Positions 16,161 through 25,593 of a stretch of DNA of 34,517 nt are shown one piece after another. The stretch's first letter is position 1, and each line of letters opens with the position of its first letter. The translations under genes were made by a program, and so were the position numbers. The notes under the pieces are model-generated. The model saw only the letters and a program-made list of their open reading frames with translations, searched no databases and was not told the DNA's origin. The DNA comes from Rickettsiales bacterium (GTDB lineage: Bacteria > Pseudomonadota > Alphaproteobacteria > Rickettsiales > Rickettsiaceae), in the NCBI GenBank assembly GCA_947456795.1, contig CANGTI010000004.1, positions 1 to 34,517 of the forward strand, in the 5' to 3' direction.

Positions 16161-17090
16161 CTAATTATTGGGCAAATAGGTCTGGGCAAATAGGTCGTTA
16201 GAAAAAGATTTTGCATCAAACTCTATCAAATCCTGCATTTTTTCTCCTATGCCCGTAAAATATATTGGCAATTTGTATTGATTCGCAATTCCTATGATTG
16301 CACCTGCTTTTGCGGATCCATCTATTTTAGTGAGAATTAATCCGTTAATGTTGACATTTTGTTTGAAGATATCTATCTGAGTAAACGCATTTTGACCCGT
16401 TGAAGCATCCAATATTAAAATATTGTGCTTTACTGACCCGTTAGTTAAATTATTTGACAATATTTTGTTAATTTTTTTTAGCTCTTGCATCAAATTAGCG
16501 TTGTTACTCATTCTTCCTGAGGTATCTATTAACAGTAGATCATAATTTTCGTTTTGTGCTTTTTGCAAAGCCAGGTATGCAACTCCTGCTGGGTCTTTTA
16601 CTGAGTCTGTTGCAAAAAAGTCGGTTTCTGATTTTTCTGCAAGTGATTGTAGTTGCTCAATTGCTGCGGCTCTAAAAGTGTCACAGGCAGCTATTAAAGT
16701 TTTATAACTCTGCTCTCTAAATCTTACTGCTAATTTTCCTATTGTAGTTGTTTTTCCATTTCCGTTAGTTCCACAAAGCAACACCACATTTACTGTGCCT
16801 TTTACTATGTTTAAATTCTGTTGGCATGGCAATAGTATTTCATACACTAATCTTTTTAATAATTCCAAAGGCGTTGTTTGGGAATGTTTTATATCGATCT
16901 TGAGATGCTTCATTAATGTTCGCGTAGTGTTGATGCCAAGATCTGCTTTTAATAAAATTTTCTCCAGCAACTCTTCATCTTGAGGGCTAAAAACTTGATT
17001 GTGTCCGAGCAAGTTTTTCAAAGAGGCGCCCAGGGTTTGAGAGGCTTCTTGTAAAGTTTTTACAAAGCTGCCAAATAAAGAATTCTGCAT
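16161..17090 (-). CDS. ftsY: Signal recognition particle receptor FtsY
   Basis: A 309-residue SRP-type GTPase that receives ribosome-nascent chain complexes at the membrane. The N domain (about residues 1-95) is followed by the G domain with GTNGNGKT (107-114), DTFRAAAIEQL, DTSGRM and TKIDGSAKAG. No methionine-rich M domain follows, which separates it from Ffh. The acidic A domain of E. coli FtsY is absent, as in many alphaproteobacteria. A 14-bp tandem duplication at the 3' end replaces the original stop and adds six residues (TYLPNN) after DLFAQ. It lies 29 bases downstream of the TPR gene on the same strand. Confidence 0.95.
   Translation of the reverse strand: MQNSLFGSFVKTLQEASQTLGASLKNLLGHNQVFSPQDEELLEKILLKADLGINTTRTLMKHLKIDIKHSQTTPLELLKRLVYEILLPCQQNLNIVKGTVNVVLLCGTNGNGKTTTIGKLAVRFREQSYKTLIAACDTFRAAAIEQLQSLAEKSETDFFATDSVKDPAGVAYLALQKAQNENYDLLLIDTSGRMSNNANLMQELKKINKILSNNLTNGSVKHNILILDASTGQNAFTQIDIFKQNVNINGLILTKIDGSAKAGAIIGIANQYKLPIYFTGIGEKMQDLIEFDAKSFSNDLFAQTYLPNN
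16169..16196. repeat. 14-bp tandem duplication at the 3' end of ftsY
   Basis: TGGGCAAATAGGTC occurs twice, head to tail (16169-16182 and 16183-16196). Fourteen is not a multiple of three, so the second copy is read in another frame. Without one copy the gene would read ...DLFAQ then TAA, a typical FtsY ending. Confidence 0.95.
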
Positions 17091-17119
17091 GACGCTTTTA
17101 AATACAAAAGTGTAATTGA

Positions 17120-19777
17120 TTAATTTTTCGGTAAGTTGGTGCTCAAAAGTTCTGATTTATAGGTCTCTAATAAATCATTGAGTTGGTTAATTTCTTGGAA
17201 ATGGATAAGTTTTTGATATGTCTCTAAGGGGTTATTTGAGGCTAAATTTGTTAGACTTGTAGAGATGCGAGTGTCCACTTTTGCAAGCTCTGCTGTAAAC
17301 ATTTTTAGTAATGAAGTCTCTTTTTGCATCATGCAACAAATACCAAATCTTAAAATATCTTGTTCTGTGGCTTTAGAGATTTGAGGGTTTTTATGTGTCA
17401 CGATACTCAGTAAGTAGGGTTTGATTAAATCAATGTATTCTTTCCATCTGCTTGATCTAAAGAAAATTTCTTTTTTTAGAATAAAACTTTCTTTACTAGG
17501 GTCATGGTCCACATACTGTAGCGCAAGATCATACTTATGCATAAGTGTTGCAGCAATTGATTTTAGTCGTAATCTTTTTTGATGTTTTTCAAATGAAGTA
17601 GTTTCGTTATAAAGAGTGTTGAGTAAGGACAGTGCTTTTTCTTGTTTGTTATTGATAAGCAGCACGTATGCTAAATTTTCTGCCAAGCCTTCTTTTACTT
17701 TGCCAACTGTTCTGTATTGAATCTGATGCTCTAGAATTTCTTCTGCTTGATCTAGTAGTCCCAAATCTATCAGATTGTTGGCAATTGAAAGTGCTATAAA
17801 ATCTCCTTTGCTTCCTGTTGGCATTAGATCTTCAAACTCATAAAAAATGGCTAAGCGCCTCAAAGGATCCAGACTTGCTAAAAAACTATTACTTAAAAAG
17901 ATTTGTGTATAAATGTCTTCAATACGGGGGGTGCACAAAGGATCAAAATCTAAGAAATCTTTGACGTATTTGAGTATACGTAGTTCCGCAGTAAGGTCAT
18001 TTTGTTCGTGATACAGATCGGCAAGATACATTAAAAAATCCTGCTCTACTTGATTATCATACCTATCTATTTGAGAGCTTTCTAGCTCTTTTATGGCATC
18101 TCTCAGAGAGATTTGTTGATCTTGATACCTAAGTTTAGTCAGATTTTTCTTTAGCATCATTCTATTGGACCTTTGCACGGGCTTTGTATCCAAACTTTCT
18201 AAGACTTTGTATGCAGCCTTTTTATTACCCATTTGATAATCAAGCATTGCTTTGTAGTAAAGCAATTTTTCTTGCACGGATTCTATTTCTGGGGATCGTA
18301 ACTTTGATAGCAATGCCTTTGTATCTGAGAGCTTATTTTCTTTGCAATATTCTTCTAATGCAGCAAATGTCAGTTTCCAATATACTTCGTCATGGTATTC
18401 GGATATGAAATTGTCCAGATCAAACAAAATTGATTTTTTCATGTCATTTTTGTTAATGACATTTTTCCAAAAAAGCATTTCTCTCTTATTTGTTCTTTTT
18501 TGATTGTTAATCATATTTATTGTCTTGTGGGCAGTCTCTATATCGTTGGTCATGTAGTTAGCCACGGCATACAGCAGTTGTACTTCCATTTCTTTTGCAA
18601 ACAATTCGCTATCTTTAAAATTATCTAGCAGATGAGCAGCTTCGTGATAATGGCCTTTGCTAAAATGTAAGTTTGCGAGTCTTTTCGTACAAAGATATTG
18701 AATTTCTTGCTTGTCTGAGGCCTTGAGGGCTACTTCTAATTCATGTTTTTGATTGAGAAAATTACCCTCATAATGCCAAGGTAAGTCTGACTCTATGTGA
18801 ATATTCGCATTTTCTGATTCTGCTTTTTTTACTATGATTTGGTTTGCTTTATCTATGATAAGACATGGCTGAGCTTTCCAAACAAATACAAGACCCTGAA
18901 GAGATTTTTGCAAATGAAAATCTTCAAAGACTTGTTCCTGATTTTGTCCAAAGACCAAGTCTTTTACTGTGACTATGTTTATGTGTTCCTTGGTTTGCTC
19001 GTCTTGTACTTTGCAGATTTTGTAGTCTGATAGAATCTTCCAAATGTGTTGATCTTTGCACTCTTCATATTCAATATCATTTTGTTTGGTTATCTGAGAT
19101 GCGTCATTGCCAAGTAAAATTTCTACTGTTTGATTTGGACCGTATCGTAATTTTTGATACTCTAGTTTGCCTATATCACATGCAAGTATTAGAGCATCTT
19201 GCGATTTAATGCTTCTGAATTTTAGTTTATCTTTTGACCCAAAAGTGAGTGATTTTACGTTTCCGGTCATTGCAATCCATAGCTCGGTATTTCTCTTAAA
19301 AATCGCCAATGAATCAAAAGAATGAGGAATGCTTATGACTGGATTTGTGTTATCATCTGCGTAAGTGTAGACAAGATTTTTGTTTTGGGGTGCTTTCAGA
19401 GGCTCTTTTTCTGTATATAGGTTGATCAAAGAGTGCGTTGTGCCTGTTTTAGTTTCTGCTCGATAATGTTTGTTAGGTAGCATTATTTTAATAGCTCTTT
19501 TATCTTTTTGAGTGTACTGGATTGATGCGAGTTTATTAAAATTTGCATCTGTATTGATGTGACTAATTGCTCTATAAAAACGGGCAGTGATAGAATTTTT
19601 TTCGTAACTAAATACTGGAAAAAGGTCTTTTTCGTGGAAAAAATTTATAGACAAAGCTTGATCTGATTTTTGAAGCGTAATATTAATTGTTGCTGCAAAG
19701 ATTTGTGTAGATGTGAGCAACCACATCAAAACGAGAGTAGATTTAAAAAATTGTTTCAAGTCTTTGGGCTGGAACAT
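17120..19777 (-). CDS. Large exported protein with TPR-like repeats
   Basis: An 885-residue protein with a signal peptide (about residues 1-28, ending QIFA). Residues 29-110 form a beta-rich region (TINITLQKSDQALSINFFHE and following) that resembles the AMIN-like N-terminus of large alphaproteobacterial TPR proteins. From about residue 340 it becomes helical with degenerate tetratricopeptide-like units such as LANLHFSKGHYHEAAHLL, MLDYQMGNKKAAYKVLESL, LIDLGLLDQAEEIL and YVLLINNKQEKALSLL. No catalytic motif is visible. It is probably a periplasmic scaffold; whether it binds peptidoglycan or an envelope complex is inference. It is first in the run leading to ftsY and divergent from hscA (168 bases). 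Family assignment is by pattern only. Confidence 0.8.
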   Translation of the reverse strand: MFQPKDLKQFFKSTLVLMWLLTSTQIFAATINITLQKSDQALSINFFHEKDLFPVFSYEKNSITARFYRAISHINTDANFNKLASIQYTQKDKRAIKIMLPNKHYRAETKTGTTHSLINLYTEKEPLKAPQNKNLVYTYADDNTNPVISIPHSFDSLAIFKRNTELWIAMTGNVKSLTFGSKDKLKFRSIKSQDALILACDIGKLEYQKLRYGPNQTVEILLGNDASQITKQNDIEYEECKDQHIWKILSDYKICKVQDEQTKEHINIVTVKDLVFGQNQEQVFEDFHLQKSLQGLVFVWKAQPCLIIDKANQIIVKKAESENANIHIESDLPWHYEGNFLNQKHELEVALKASDKQEIQYLCTKRLANLHFSKGHYHEAAHLLDNFKDSELFAKEMEVQLLYAVANYMTNDIETAHKTINMINNQKRTNKREMLFWKNVINKNDMKKSILFDLDNFISEYHDEVYWKLTFAALEEYCKENKLSDTKALLSKLRSPEIESVQEKLLYYKAMLDYQMGNKKAAYKVLESLDTKPVQRSNRMMLKKNLTKLRYQDQQISLRDAIKELESSQIDRYDNQVEQDFLMYLADLYHEQNDLTAELRILKYVKDFLDFDPLCTPRIEDIYTQIFLSNSFLASLDPLRRLAIFYEFEDLMPTGSKGDFIALSIANNLIDLGLLDQAEEILEHQIQYRTVGKVKEGLAENLAYVLLINNKQEKALSLLNTLYNETTSFEKHQKRLRLKSIAATLMHKYDLALQYVDHDPSKESFILKKEIFFRSSRWKEYIDLIKPYLLSIVTHKNPQISKATEQDILRFGICCMMQKETSLLKMFTAELAKVDTRISTSLTNLASNNPLETYQKLIHFQEINQLNDLLETYKSELLSTNLPKN

Positions 19778-19879
19778 TTGAATTGTTGATTTGAAAATAC
19801 TCTAATGTGGCGCATACAATCAAGGAAGATGCATGTCTATAGAATGTACTTTGCAACCGCAAATAGATAAAGAGTTAGG

Positions 19880-19907
19880 TTGCAGCTTTAATAAGGAATT
19901 GTATAAA
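19880..19907 (+). promoter_or_regulatory. Candidate promoter of hscA
   Basis: TTGCAG (19880-19885), a 16-base spacer and TATAAA (19902-19907), 38 bases before the ATG at 19946. Confidence 0.55.
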
Positions 19908-19945
19908 TCTCCTTCACGTTAGGTTCTTAAAATTTAAAATAAAAC

Positions 19946-21712
19946 ATGGTGATAGAAATAGCTCGTGCTAAAGCTGAGGATAAATTAATAGTAGGCATAG
20001 ACTTTGGTACTACCAATTCAATTATAGCAGCGGTGATTCAGGGTAGGGTACAAATTTTGGCAGAGATGCCTTCGGTTGTAAGTGTTTGTAAAGACGGGAG
20101 ATTAGTTATTGGAAAAAAAGCTGGGTGTGTAACAATTTCTTCCATTAAACGTCTCTTAGGCAAGACTTTTCAAGAGTACGAAATGGTAAAAGGTTACTTT
20201 GATCCAAAGATAGAAATTGTTTTTGCGGAAAATGAAGATTTAAAAATTAAGGTTTGTGAGAAAATCTTTTCACCCATCGAAATTGCAACAACAATACTGC
20301 AGCATCTAAAAATTTTAGCAGAAATCAAAATAGGGCAAAGCATTGATACCGCCGTTATTACTGTCCCTGCATATTTTGATAGCAATGCTAAAAAAGGAGT
20401 AGTGATGGCTGCAAAGGCTGCTGGCATGCATATCTTAAGAGTTATTGCAGAACCCACTGCGGCTGCATATGCTTATGGCCTAGAAAAAAATGTTTTAGGT
20501 CAGTATTTGGTTTTTGATTTGGGAGGAGGAACTTTTGACGTTTCAATTCTTAAAATGAATCAAGGTATTTTCAGAGTCTTAGCTGTGGGAGGGGACTCAT
20601 TTCTTGGAGGGGACGACATCGATTCTATATTGTTGAATTACATTTTTACTAAACATCAATTGATTGATTCCAAGGAGTGCTTAAATATCAGAGATGCTGT
20701 ACAAAAAGCAAAAGAGCAGCTTTCAATCAGTGACAGCGTAATTCTTGAGATATTTCAAGGACAGTTTCAGATTACAAGAGATGTACTGGAACATTTGATT
20801 GAAGGTATTGTGTGTAAAGTAATGGAGATTACAAAGAATTTAGTTTCTTCTGAAGGTATGGAGCTTCAGGGTATTTTGCTTGTTGGGGGCAGTACAAAAA
20901 TGCCAATTTTTGAGACGTCTCTTAGGTCTGCGTTTCCTACTACTAAAATACTTAAAGATTTAGATCCAGACAGAATCGTTGCAATGGGTGCTGGGCTTCA
21001 GGCTTATAATCTTTCCCATCAGAGTAAGGACGTATTAATAGATGTAAACCCCTTGTCTCTTGGTATAGAGCTTATGGATGGTTTAGTAGAGGTAATAATA
21101 CCTCGCAATAGCTCCATTCCCACATATGCCTCTAAGAGATTTACAACTCATTTAGATGGTCAAACCGCAATGCAGTTCAACGTTGTGCAAGGAGAGCGAG
21201 ATTTGGCAAAAAATTGTGTTTCTTTAGCCAAATTTGAACTGAAAGGTATTCCAAAGCTAAGAGCTGGGGAGGCTCAAATAGAGGTTTTGTTTGCTTTGGA
21301 TGCAAACTGCGTGTTGTCTGTCACAAGTACCGAAATTTCTACTCAAATTTCTCAAGAAATTGTGGTGAGTGCAAGCTACGCGGGAGAAGAGGTAAAGGAG
21401 ATGTTAGCAAATGCAATGGAGCATTTTGAAGAAGATTTTAATCAAAGATTGTTGTTGGAGATAAAAAATAAATCAAAAGGATTAATAAAAAGCATTTATA
21501 GGGTCGTGCAAAAGGAAGTAATTCAGCAAGAATATAACAATGTCCATCAGGATATTTTGGCCCTTTCTCATGCTTTAGAAGAAAAAAGTATAGATGAAAT
21601 ACAGTATCTACTTGAGCAGTTAGAGGGTTCCTCCTTGCCATTGTTTTCAAACGTATTGGAAGCAAGCATAAGGCATGCTGTTGTTGGCAAGATTGTAAAA
21701 GAGATAGAATAG
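19946..21712 (+). CDS. hscA: Iron-sulfur cluster assembly chaperone HscA (Hsp70 family)
   Basis: A 588-residue Hsp70 that, with HscB, releases iron-sulfur clusters from the scaffold IscU. Hsp70 signatures are VGIDFGTTNS, VFDLGGGTFDVSIL and GILLVGGSTKMP. HscA rather than DnaK is supported by the N-terminal extension before GIDFG, the 'PLSLGIELMDGLVEVIIPRN' linker and start of the substrate domain, and 'GERDLAKNCVSLAKFELKGIP', which parallels the E. coli HscA sequence closely. The C-terminal lid is short. In most proteobacteria hscA lies in an isc cluster with hscB and fdx; here neither neighbour belongs to that pathway. No Shine-Dalgarno sequence is visible. Confidence 0.92.
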   Translation: MVIEIARAKAEDKLIVGIDFGTTNSIIAAVIQGRVQILAEMPSVVSVCKDGRLVIGKKAGCVTISSIKRLLGKTFQEYEMVKGYFDPKIEIVFAENEDLKIKVCEKIFSPIEIATTILQHLKILAEIKIGQSIDTAVITVPAYFDSNAKKGVVMAAKAAGMHILRVIAEPTAAAYAYGLEKNVLGQYLVFDLGGGTFDVSILKMNQGIFRVLAVGGDSFLGGDDIDSILLNYIFTKHQLIDSKECLNIRDAVQKAKEQLSISDSVILEIFQGQFQITRDVLEHLIEGIVCKVMEITKNLVSSEGMELQGILLVGGSTKMPIFETSLRSAFPTTKILKDLDPDRIVAMGAGLQAYNLSHQSKDVLIDVNPLSLGIELMDGLVEVIIPRNSSIPTYASKRFTTHLDGQTAMQFNVVQGERDLAKNCVSLAKFELKGIPKLRAGEAQIEVLFALDANCVLSVTSTEISTQISQEIVVSASYAGEEVKEMLANAMEHFEEDFNQRLLLEIKNKSKGLIKSIYRVVQKEVIQQEYNNVHQDILALSHALEEKSIDEIQYLLEQLEGSSLPLFSNVLEASIRHAVVGKIVKEIE

Positions 21713-21810
21713 GAATTCTTCAAAGGTTGTGTTTTTTTAGCAATTATCTATAATAAATGCTTCTTGGAGATCTATCTAGTAGATTTTCTGAGCTATCCAC
21801 GTTTAATTAT

Positions 21811-21829
21811 ACAATCTTTGTGAGATTGT
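21811..21829 (+). terminator. Possible hscA terminator hairpin
   Basis: ACAATCT (21811-21817), loop TTGTG and AGATTGT (21823-21829) form a perfect 7-bp stem followed by TTTCTT. The stem is AT-rich and the T run is interrupted, so it is weak. It lies between hscA and tRNA-Glu. Confidence 0.35.
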
Positions 21830-21884
21830 TTCTTGCAAAGAAGCAAAGAAGGAATTAACCTCGCATTGCTGAATACAGAAAAAA

Positions 21885-21959
21885 GGCCCCTTAGTTTACC
21901 GGTTAGAACGTCGCCCTTTCACGGCGAAGATACGGGTTCGATTCCCGTAGGGGTCGCCA
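21885..21959 (+). tRNA. tRNA-Glu (anticodon UUC)
   Basis: A 75-base cloverleaf. The acceptor strand GGCCCCT pairs with AGGGGTC (21949-21955), the discriminator is G and CCA is encoded (21957-21959). The anticodon stem TCGCC/GGCGA encloses CTTTCAC, giving UUC, which reads both Glu codons. The T arm contains GGTTCGATTCC. It ends four bases before the stop codon of the convergent metG. An 8-base tandem repeat, GCAAAGAA twice, lies at 21835-21850 upstream. Confidence 0.97.
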
Positions 21960-21963
21960 TTTT

Positions 21964-23511
21964 TTAAAATTCTGTCAATTCTGCATCTACTTTCTTAAAG
22001 ATGATCTCTAAGGACTGTAATTTAGTTTCAGATTCTATCGCAAACTCGGCCGCTGCATGATGAAGAGTGCGCTTATTTAGAGGCACTGTAAGCTGATTTA
22101 AAATTTTACTTGCCGATTCTGGTATAAAGGGCTGCAAATAAATTCCGATGTGCCTGATAATCTCAAGAGCAACATAAATGGAAAATGCTGCGTTCGCTTT
22201 GTTGGTCTTTAAGGAGTGCCAAGGTGCGGTCTCTTCTAAGTGCTTGTTTGCTGCATTTGCAAGATCAATGATGCATTTTAATGCTTCGTGAAATTGCATT
22301 TCTATAACTGAATTTTTGAGACTGTTCAGTACGGTTTTGGACTGAACTAACAATGGATGAGAGAGGATATCCACCTTTTCAAGTTCAATTTTAGGTACTT
22401 TGCCTTCAAAATTTTTATGAGTAAAAGTAAGAGTCCTTTGTACTAGATTACCGATTTTATCAGCTAGCTCGTTATTTACTCTTTTAATAAAGGCTTCTTT
22501 AGAAACGCTGCCATCATTTCCAATTGCTATTTCTCTCAGCAGAAAGTATCTCACCGAGTCTGTGCCAAATTCTGTTGCGAGCTTTATTGGGTCTACTACA
22601 TTGCCTAAAGACTTTGACATTTTTTGTCCGTCTTTCATCAACCAGCCATGTACTACTAGGTGTTTTGGCATAGGCAAATTGAGTGCCATTAGGAATGCTG
22701 GCCAATATACCGCATGAAATCTTAAAATATCTTTGCCTATTACGTGAGCGCTTGCAGGCCAAAATCTTTTAAACTCTGTGTTATTTTCGTTGGGATATCC
22801 CAAAGCAGAGATGTAATTCACTAGAGCGTCTAACCATACATATATTGTATGCTTTGAATCTTGTGGAACTGGAATACCCCAGCTACAGCTTGTTCTAGAA
22901 ATTGATAAGTCTTTTAAACCGCTTTTAACGAAATTGATGACTTCATTTTTTCTACTGATAGGAAGAATGAAATTTGGATTTTCTTGGTAAAATGCAAGTA
23001 ATGGTTCTTGCCATTTAGACAGTGCAAAAAAGTAGCTATCCTCCTCGATCCATTCAACAGGCGCTCCAGAAGGAGATAGTAGATCCTCAGTCAATTCAGA
23101 TTTTTGAAAAAATGCCTCATCTCTAACGCAATACCATCCGCTGTATTTTCCCAAATAAATATCTCCGCTATTTTGTAAAGATTGCCAGACGTGATCTACT
23201 GCAATTTTGTGCCTTTGCTGGGTTGTTCTGATGAAATCATCATTACTTACATTGCAAGAAAGCATTAATTCTTGAAACATTGTGGACATTTGATCCGTAA
23301 ACGCTATACAGCTTTGACCTGCTAAATTTGCAGCCTGCTGAATCTTTTGTCCGTGTTCATCAGTGCCTGTGAGGAGTTTTACTTCGTTGCCTAAAAGGCG
23401 ATTTAATCGTGCGGCAGAGTCTGCAATGATTGCAGTATAAGCGTGCCCTATGTGAGGCGCACTGTTCACATAAAAAATAGGCGTAGTAACGTAATAATTA
23501 TTCATACACAA
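21964..23511 (-). CDS. metG: Methionyl-tRNA synthetase
   Basis: A 515-residue class I synthetase that charges initiator and elongator tRNA-Met. HIGH is at 20-23 (PHIGHAYT) and KMSKS at 297-301. 'TGTDEHGQKIQ' binds methionine. The insert 'YSGWYCVRDEAFFQKSEL' has the short form lacking the four-cysteine zinc knuckles, as in many alphaproteobacteria. The C-terminal tRNA-binding domain of E. coli MetRS is absent. Translation may start at the ATG two codons downstream (MNNYYVTTPIFYVNS), which fits family N-termini better than MCMNN. The stop codon lies 4 bases from tRNA-Glu on the other strand. Confidence 0.96.
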   Translation of the reverse strand: MCMNNYYVTTPIFYVNSAPHIGHAYTAIIADSAARLNRLLGNEVKLLTGTDEHGQKIQQAANLAGQSCIAFTDQMSTMFQELMLSCNVSNDDFIRTTQQRHKIAVDHVWQSLQNSGDIYLGKYSGWYCVRDEAFFQKSELTEDLLSPSGAPVEWIEEDSYFFALSKWQEPLLAFYQENPNFILPISRKNEVINFVKSGLKDLSISRTSCSWGIPVPQDSKHTIYVWLDALVNYISALGYPNENNTEFKRFWPASAHVIGKDILRFHAVYWPAFLMALNLPMPKHLVVHGWLMKDGQKMSKSLGNVVDPIKLATEFGTDSVRYFLLREIAIGNDGSVSKEAFIKRVNNELADKIGNLVQRTLTFTHKNFEGKVPKIELEKVDILSHPLLVQSKTVLNSLKNSVIEMQFHEALKCIIDLANAANKHLEETAPWHSLKTNKANAAFSIYVALEIIRHIGIYLQPFIPESASKILNQLTVPLNKRTLHHAAAEFAIESETKLQSLEIIFKKVDAELTEF

Positions 23512-23681
23512 ACTTAACTTGCTATTGGCTTATTCTCTTGTGATTTTATCGAGTTTACAAGTTCATAATTTTGCACAGGAGCCTGCCTAATTATGACTTT
23601 TTTGGGCTGTTGGAGAATTATTATTACTATGCTAGACTCCTAATCTTATTCTTTTGGCTATTTTATTTAGGCTGGTTTTAG

Positions 23682-24974
23682 ATGCATAAAATAGGGTTTT
23701 TCTCAGTAATTTCCTTAGTGATGGGAAGTCAGCTTGGAGTTGGTATTTTTATGCTGCCTGGACGTTTTGCTCAGTATGGTGCTTTAGGGTTGTTTGGGTG
23801 GGTGATAGCAGGCATTGGGGCAATGCTACTTGCGTTTGTATTTGCAGCATTATGCGGCAAATTACCTCGTAGTGGCGGTCCTTACGTATATGTGAGACAA
23901 GCATTTGGTGATGCTGCTGCCTTTTTTACTGGATGGGCATATTGGTTAATTTCTTCAATCACCAATGTGGCTTTGGTTATAGTGGGTATCGAGTATTTAG
24001 TTGCGGGATGTAGTCCAACTATGACCTTATTTTTGCAAATGGGAGTGCTGTCATTGGGCACGTGTTTCAATTGTTTTGGCATTCGTACTTCCGGAAAAAC
24101 AGAATTATTTTTTTTAGTTTTGAAAATTATTCCAATGCTGGCAATTCCCATTGCTGGAGTAATATTTTTTAACCCTGATCATTTTGTACCTTTTAATCCT
24201 ACCGGTCAAACGTGGCCCTGTGTCTTGCAAAAAGTCAGCTTACTTGCGGTGTGGAGTTTTATAGGAGTAGAAGCGGCTACTACTCCGGCTGAAGTGGTAG
24301 TAAATGCTTCTAAAACCATTCCAAGAGCTATTTTTGTAGGTACAATTCTTGTTAGTATAATATACATTACTAATAGTGTTGGAATCATGTCTATGGTTCC
24401 ATCAGAAATTTTACAAAACTCTATTGCGCCTTACGCAGAAGCATCAAAAATACTCTTTCCTCAGGGCCAAAATACAATTTATGGACTAATTTTACCATTT
24501 GCGATTGGAATTACTTGTCTTGGAAGTTTAAACGCATGGACTTTGTCTAGTAGTTATGTAGCTTATAGCCTTGCAGCCGACTCTTTGTTTCCGAAAATTT
24601 TTCTTAAAAAGAACAGATTTGGCGCTCCTTATGTGAGTCTTTTATTTGGATACTTAATTCCTGGGGTGTGTTTGGTTTTTTGTATGAACCAAAATTTCAA
24701 AGACGGACTGATGATTATCATTGACATGGCAGTGGTAACCTTTCTTATCATTTATTCATTATGCACTTTAGCATTTTTAAAAATAATGCTCCTTGATAAA
24801 GAGGGGAATTACAAAAATATTCGCTTGTTATTAGGGCTTTGTGCATTAGTGTTTTGCTGTTGGGGCGTATTTAGTAGCGGTCTGGTTTCCATAGTGACAT
24901 GTCTTGGACTCTTTGCTTTTGGTGCACCAGTCTATGCGTACAGAGTTTATTCTATGAAATCTAGCAGTCTTTGA
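23682..24974 (+). CDS. APC-family amino-acid permease or antiporter
   Basis: A 430-residue membrane protein with about 12 hydrophobic segments. The N-terminal 'SLVMGSQLGVGIFMLPG' matches the first-helix G-S-G-I-F motif of the amino acid-polyamine-organocation family, and 'LPRSGGPYVYVRQAFG' matches the conserved loop after helix 2. It is closest in build to the basic amino-acid antiporter group (AdiC, PotE, CadB), but the substrate cannot be read. In an intracellular bacterium it probably imports host amino acids. It is divergent from metG and ends 6 bases from the rsfS stop codon (convergent). Confidence 0.88.
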   Translation: MHKIGFFSVISLVMGSQLGVGIFMLPGRFAQYGALGLFGWVIAGIGAMLLAFVFAALCGKLPRSGGPYVYVRQAFGDAAAFFTGWAYWLISSITNVALVIVGIEYLVAGCSPTMTLFLQMGVLSLGTCFNCFGIRTSGKTELFFLVLKIIPMLAIPIAGVIFFNPDHFVPFNPTGQTWPCVLQKVSLLAVWSFIGVEAATTPAEVVVNASKTIPRAIFVGTILVSIIYITNSVGIMSMVPSEILQNSIAPYAEASKILFPQGQNTIYGLILPFAIGITCLGSLNAWTLSSSYVAYSLAADSLFPKIFLKKNRFGAPYVSLLFGYLIPGVCLVFCMNQNFKDGLMIIIDMAVVTFLIIYSLCTLAFLKIMLLDKEGNYKNIRLLLGLCALVFCCWGVFSSGLVSIVTCLGLFAFGAPVYAYRVYSMKSSSL

Positions 24975-24980
24975 TACGCC

Positions 24981-25418
24981 CTAAGATGCTAGATGACCCT
25001 CAGTTTGGATGCCAAGATGGTCTTGATATTTTTCGGCGTGTTTTTCAAGTAACTCATTTATTGAATATTGAGCTCTTGATTCCTGAGTAAAAAGATGAAG
25101 GATGACATCTTCAAGGTCTACTATTATCCAGCTGCTACCCTTCATGCCTTCGCAATTTGCGGAATAATTGGAAACTTTTTTGATTAAGTAGCTTACATGG
25201 CTTGCTGTAGCTCTAAGCGTTGGTTCTGTGTAATGTTCTGCAATTATTATATACTGAGCCAAATTATGGTTTGCAAATACCTCAATATTAGATGCCCTTC
25301 TTTCGTTGAGAATTTCTAATACTGAATCTTTTAATTGTTCCACGCTGTCTATAGGCTGCTGCAATTTTTCTGCGTTTAAAGAATAGGGTGTTTGCCTATA
25401 AGAGATGAAATCTTCCAT
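24981..25418 (-). CDS. rsfS: Ribosome silencing factor RsfS (Iojap/YbeB)
   Basis: A 145-residue protein of the family that binds ribosomal protein L14 and blocks subunit joining when nutrients are short. The C-terminal half carries the signature: 'EGMKGSSWIIVDLEDVILHLFTQ' (the EG-x-x-x-x-x-W-x-x-x-D motif) followed by 'ESRAQYSINELLEKH'. The N-terminal region is about 25 residues longer than in typical members (about 105-120 aa). An AGAGGT Shine-Dalgarno sequence lies 5 bases before the ATG, one of the few good ones here. It is often next to nadD; that gene is not in this window. Confidence 0.88.
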   Translation of the reverse strand: MEDFISYRQTPYSLNAEKLQQPIDSVEQLKDSVLEILNERRASNIEVFANHNLAQYIIIAEHYTEPTLRATASHVSYLIKKVSNYSANCEGMKGSSWIIVDLEDVILHLFTQESRAQYSINELLEKHAEKYQDHLGIQTEGHLAS

Positions 25419-25593
25419 ACGTACCTCTAAAAACTACTACTGGGTCAAGCCTATACCTACAAGCAGATTTTCGCAATACGGAGAAGGGGTGTTTTGTGAG
25501 TCCATACAAAAGCCCCCCAGAAAATGCCTTTCTGAATGTTGACTTTCAATAGCAATTGAGGTTTTTATCGCCTAGAATTAGATATTTGATTGT

